Made by a program: the position numbers and the translations under genes
Source of the DNA: Actinomycetota bacterium
GTDB lineage: Bacteria; Actinomycetota; Thermoleophilia; RBG-16-64-13
Direction of reading: 5' to 3'
NCBI GenBank assembly: GCA_003157225.1
Contig: PMIZ01000240.1
Coordinates: 13,191-20,342 of the forward strand
Length of the DNA: 7,152 nucleotides
The notes under the pieces: generated by a model
Told to the model about the DNA's origin: nothing
Databases searched by the model: none
What the model saw: only the letters and a program-made list of their open reading frames with translations
Shown here: positions 5,761 through 7,152 of the stretch, one piece after another
How positions within the stretch are numbered: the stretch's first letter is position 1
Layout of the letters: each line of letters opens with the position of its first letter

Positions 5761-7152
5761 CTACGGCAGCCCGAGTTTGGCTCGTGCTGCCTTGAAAGCC
5801 GCTACCACGTCGGCGGGTACCCCCGACTGGCAATCGCCGAAGATCTCATTGCCTTCCACCGTCGTCATTCGCACGTCGTCGGCGGTGGCCGTAGCCACCA
5901 ATAGGGAGACGGGGTCGAGCGCCCTGGCGTCCGCCCGCCGGGCATCGAAAGCCCGGCCGGGCAGTTGCACGGCTATGATGTCGGCGAGCTTGCCGGGCTC
6001 AAGGCTTCCGACCAGGCGGTCCCAACCAACAGCTCGGGCGCCATCGAGTGTGGCCATGCGAAGAACGGTCTCGGGAGTGAGAGCCAGTGGTGCTGTGGGA
6101 GAGGCTTCCGCGGAAGCGGACGCTGTCGCGCGCCCGCCGGCGCGCGCGCCGAAAGCCGCGCGCGCTCGGCTCGCCGCGAGGGCCGCCCGCATCTCGGCGA
6201 ACATGTCCAAGCTGTCGTTCGAGGCCAAGCTGTCGGTTCCCAGTCCGACCGTCACCCCAGCCGCCATCATCTCGGCCACCGGCGCAATGCCGCACTGTAG
6301 CCGCTGATTCGATCGCGGGCAGTGAGCCACCACCGCCTCACTCGCGGCCAACGCGGCGATGTCGTCGTCGTCGAGTTCGACTGCGTGAACCACCAGAGTT
6401 TCAGGGCCAAGCGCGCCCGTCTGGGCGACGTACTGCAGCGGCCTCTGGTGCGGCGGCCTCCACCGCTGGCCGGTCCAGAGGTTGGCGGTCTTGTAGGCGG
6501 TGGCGATGGCGCTCTTGCCTCGGGTCAGCAGCTCCACTTCGGCTTGTGACTCAGCCACGTGAGTGGCGAGACGCAGACCCTCGCGGCGCGCGAAGCGCGC
6601 CGTCTCCCGATAGAGCCGGGCGGATACCGAGTAAGGAGCGTGCGGCGACACTCCGGCCTCCACCGCGGGTCCATGCTCGCCGCCGTCGCCGGGGGCGCCG
6701 CTCATGGGAGCGCCACCCGCGCCGGCTCCGGCCTCTCGCCGGGTTCGCTCGAGTCCCGCTTCCAAGCCCTCCATGATCGCGGGCAGTTGGGCGTCGTCGA
6801 GGCCGAACACCTCCAGGTAGATTCGGGCGCGCAGCCCCGCCGCGGCGGCTGCGCGCACCACCGCCAGGCCGTCGTACGCGGTGTCGCCGAACGAGGTGAT
6901 GCCGCAACGGGCAGCCTCGAAGGCGCCCCAGAGCGCGGAGGCCGCAAGGTCGGGTTTGTCGAGCTTGCGCCGGGCCATCAGCAGGTTGAGCATCCAGCGG
7001 CCGAACCCGGACGGGCGGGCGAACCCCCGCAGCACGGACAATTCCAGGTGAGTATGGCTGTTGACGAAGCCGGGAAGCAACGCGCAGCCGGGGAAGGTCC
7101 TCACTTCGTCGCCCTCATACCGGGCCCGCTGCTGCGCGGCGGGCCCCACCTC
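5761..7152 (-). CDS. Amidohydrolase, ATZ/TRZ-type nucleoside deaminase family, candidate aminodeoxyfutalosine deaminase (5' end outside window)
   Basis: This is a metal-dependent cytosolic hydrolase of the amidohydrolase superfamily (COG0402 type), which deaminates purine nucleoside-like or aminated ring substrates. The frame is open through the window edge (the last codon seen is GAG), so the start is missing. By family comparison about 25-35 residues are lost. Numbering from the GTG at 7149, the metal-site motifs are all present: NSHTH (H32, H34), SPHAPYS (H170), THVAES (H197, catalytic-type E200), VVHAVE (H255), HCPRSN (276-281) and GTDSLASN (D306). The C-terminal GSLEPGKLADI segment is typical of the family. 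LLPGFVNSHTHLELS followed by F..W, and the Trp/Pro-containing segment at 225-240, recall aminodeoxyfutalosine deaminases (MqnX, futalosine menaquinone pathway). S-adenosylhomocysteine/methylthioadenosine deaminase or guanine deaminase-like activity remains possible. Low-complexity Ala/Gly/Arg insertions lie near 139-162 and 325-357. The superfamily call is firm; the substrate is not. Confidence 0.88.
   Translation of the reverse strand, partial: EVGPAAQQRARYEGDEVRTFPGCALLPGFVNSHTHLELSVLRGFARPSGFGRWMLNLLMARRKLDKPDLAASALWGAFEAARCGITSFGDTAYDGLAVVRAAAAAGLRARIYLEVFGLDDAQLPAIMEGLEAGLERTRREAGAGAGGAPMSGAPGDGGEHGPAVEAGVSPHAPYSVSARLYRETARFARREGLRLATHVAESQAEVELLTRGKSAIATAYKTANLWTGQRWRPPHQRPLQYVAQTGALGPETLVVHAVELDDDDIAALAASEAVVAHCPRSNQRLQCGIAPVAEMMAAGVTVGLGTDSLASNDSLDMFAEMRAALAASRARAAFGARAGGRATASASAEASPTAPLALTPETVLRMATLDGARAVGWDRLVGSLEPGKLADIIAVQLPGRAFDARRADARALDPVSLLVATATADDVRMTTVEGNEIFGDCQSGVPADVVAAFKAARAKLGLP

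Noticed and set aside
6087..6776. 229-codon plus-strand frame over the deaminase
   Set aside because: Arg/Pro-rich antisense translation of a GC-rich gene; the minus-strand protein has all catalytic motifs.

Overview
The window is high-GC bacterial DNA, and all four recognisable genes are on the minus strand, so they read from high to low coordinates. The lipid kinase closely resembles the actinobacterial branch of the DagK/YegS family as I remember it. Large PAS/GAF/SpoIIE-type phosphatases with small STAS partners are also common in Actinobacteriota. I therefore favour an actinobacterium, perhaps a deep or environmental lineage, but this is inference from style and not a placement.

Layout in transcription order. 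(1) Window end to 5761: a 5'-truncated amidohydrolase of the ATZ/TRZ nucleoside-deaminase type, plausibly the aminodeoxyfutalosine deaminase of the futalosine menaquinone route. (2) 5760-5669: a 92-base gap with a candidate extended -10 promoter and a short direct repeat. (3) 5668-5327: a 113-residue STAS-domain anti-sigma-factor antagonist. (4) 5320-1079: a 1413-residue multidomain protein starting 6 bases after the STAS stop. Its order is RsbW-like HATPase, five PAS domains, GAF, a sixth PAS, and a C-terminal SpoIIE/RsbU-type PP2C phosphatase. (5) 1017-115: a 300-residue diacylglycerol-kinase-family lipid kinase, 61 bases downstream of the big gene. (6) 1-114: a somewhat AT-richer stretch with no gene I can support.

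Genes 3 and 4 form a compact partner-switching module. The STAS protein carries the expected phosphorylatable serine. The large protein carries at one end a domain of the family that phosphorylates such serines, and at the other a domain of the family that removes the phosphate, with seven candidate sensory domains between them. No sigma factor or stand-alone anti-sigma factor is present, so the output is unknown. Two details deserve attention. The ATP-binding G1 box of the kinase-like domain reads Asn-Asp-Gly where Asp-x-Gly is expected. The linker between GAF and the last PAS contains what looks like the leftover tail of a deleted PAS copy. The lipid kinase may be co-transcribed, but its functional link to the switch is inference.
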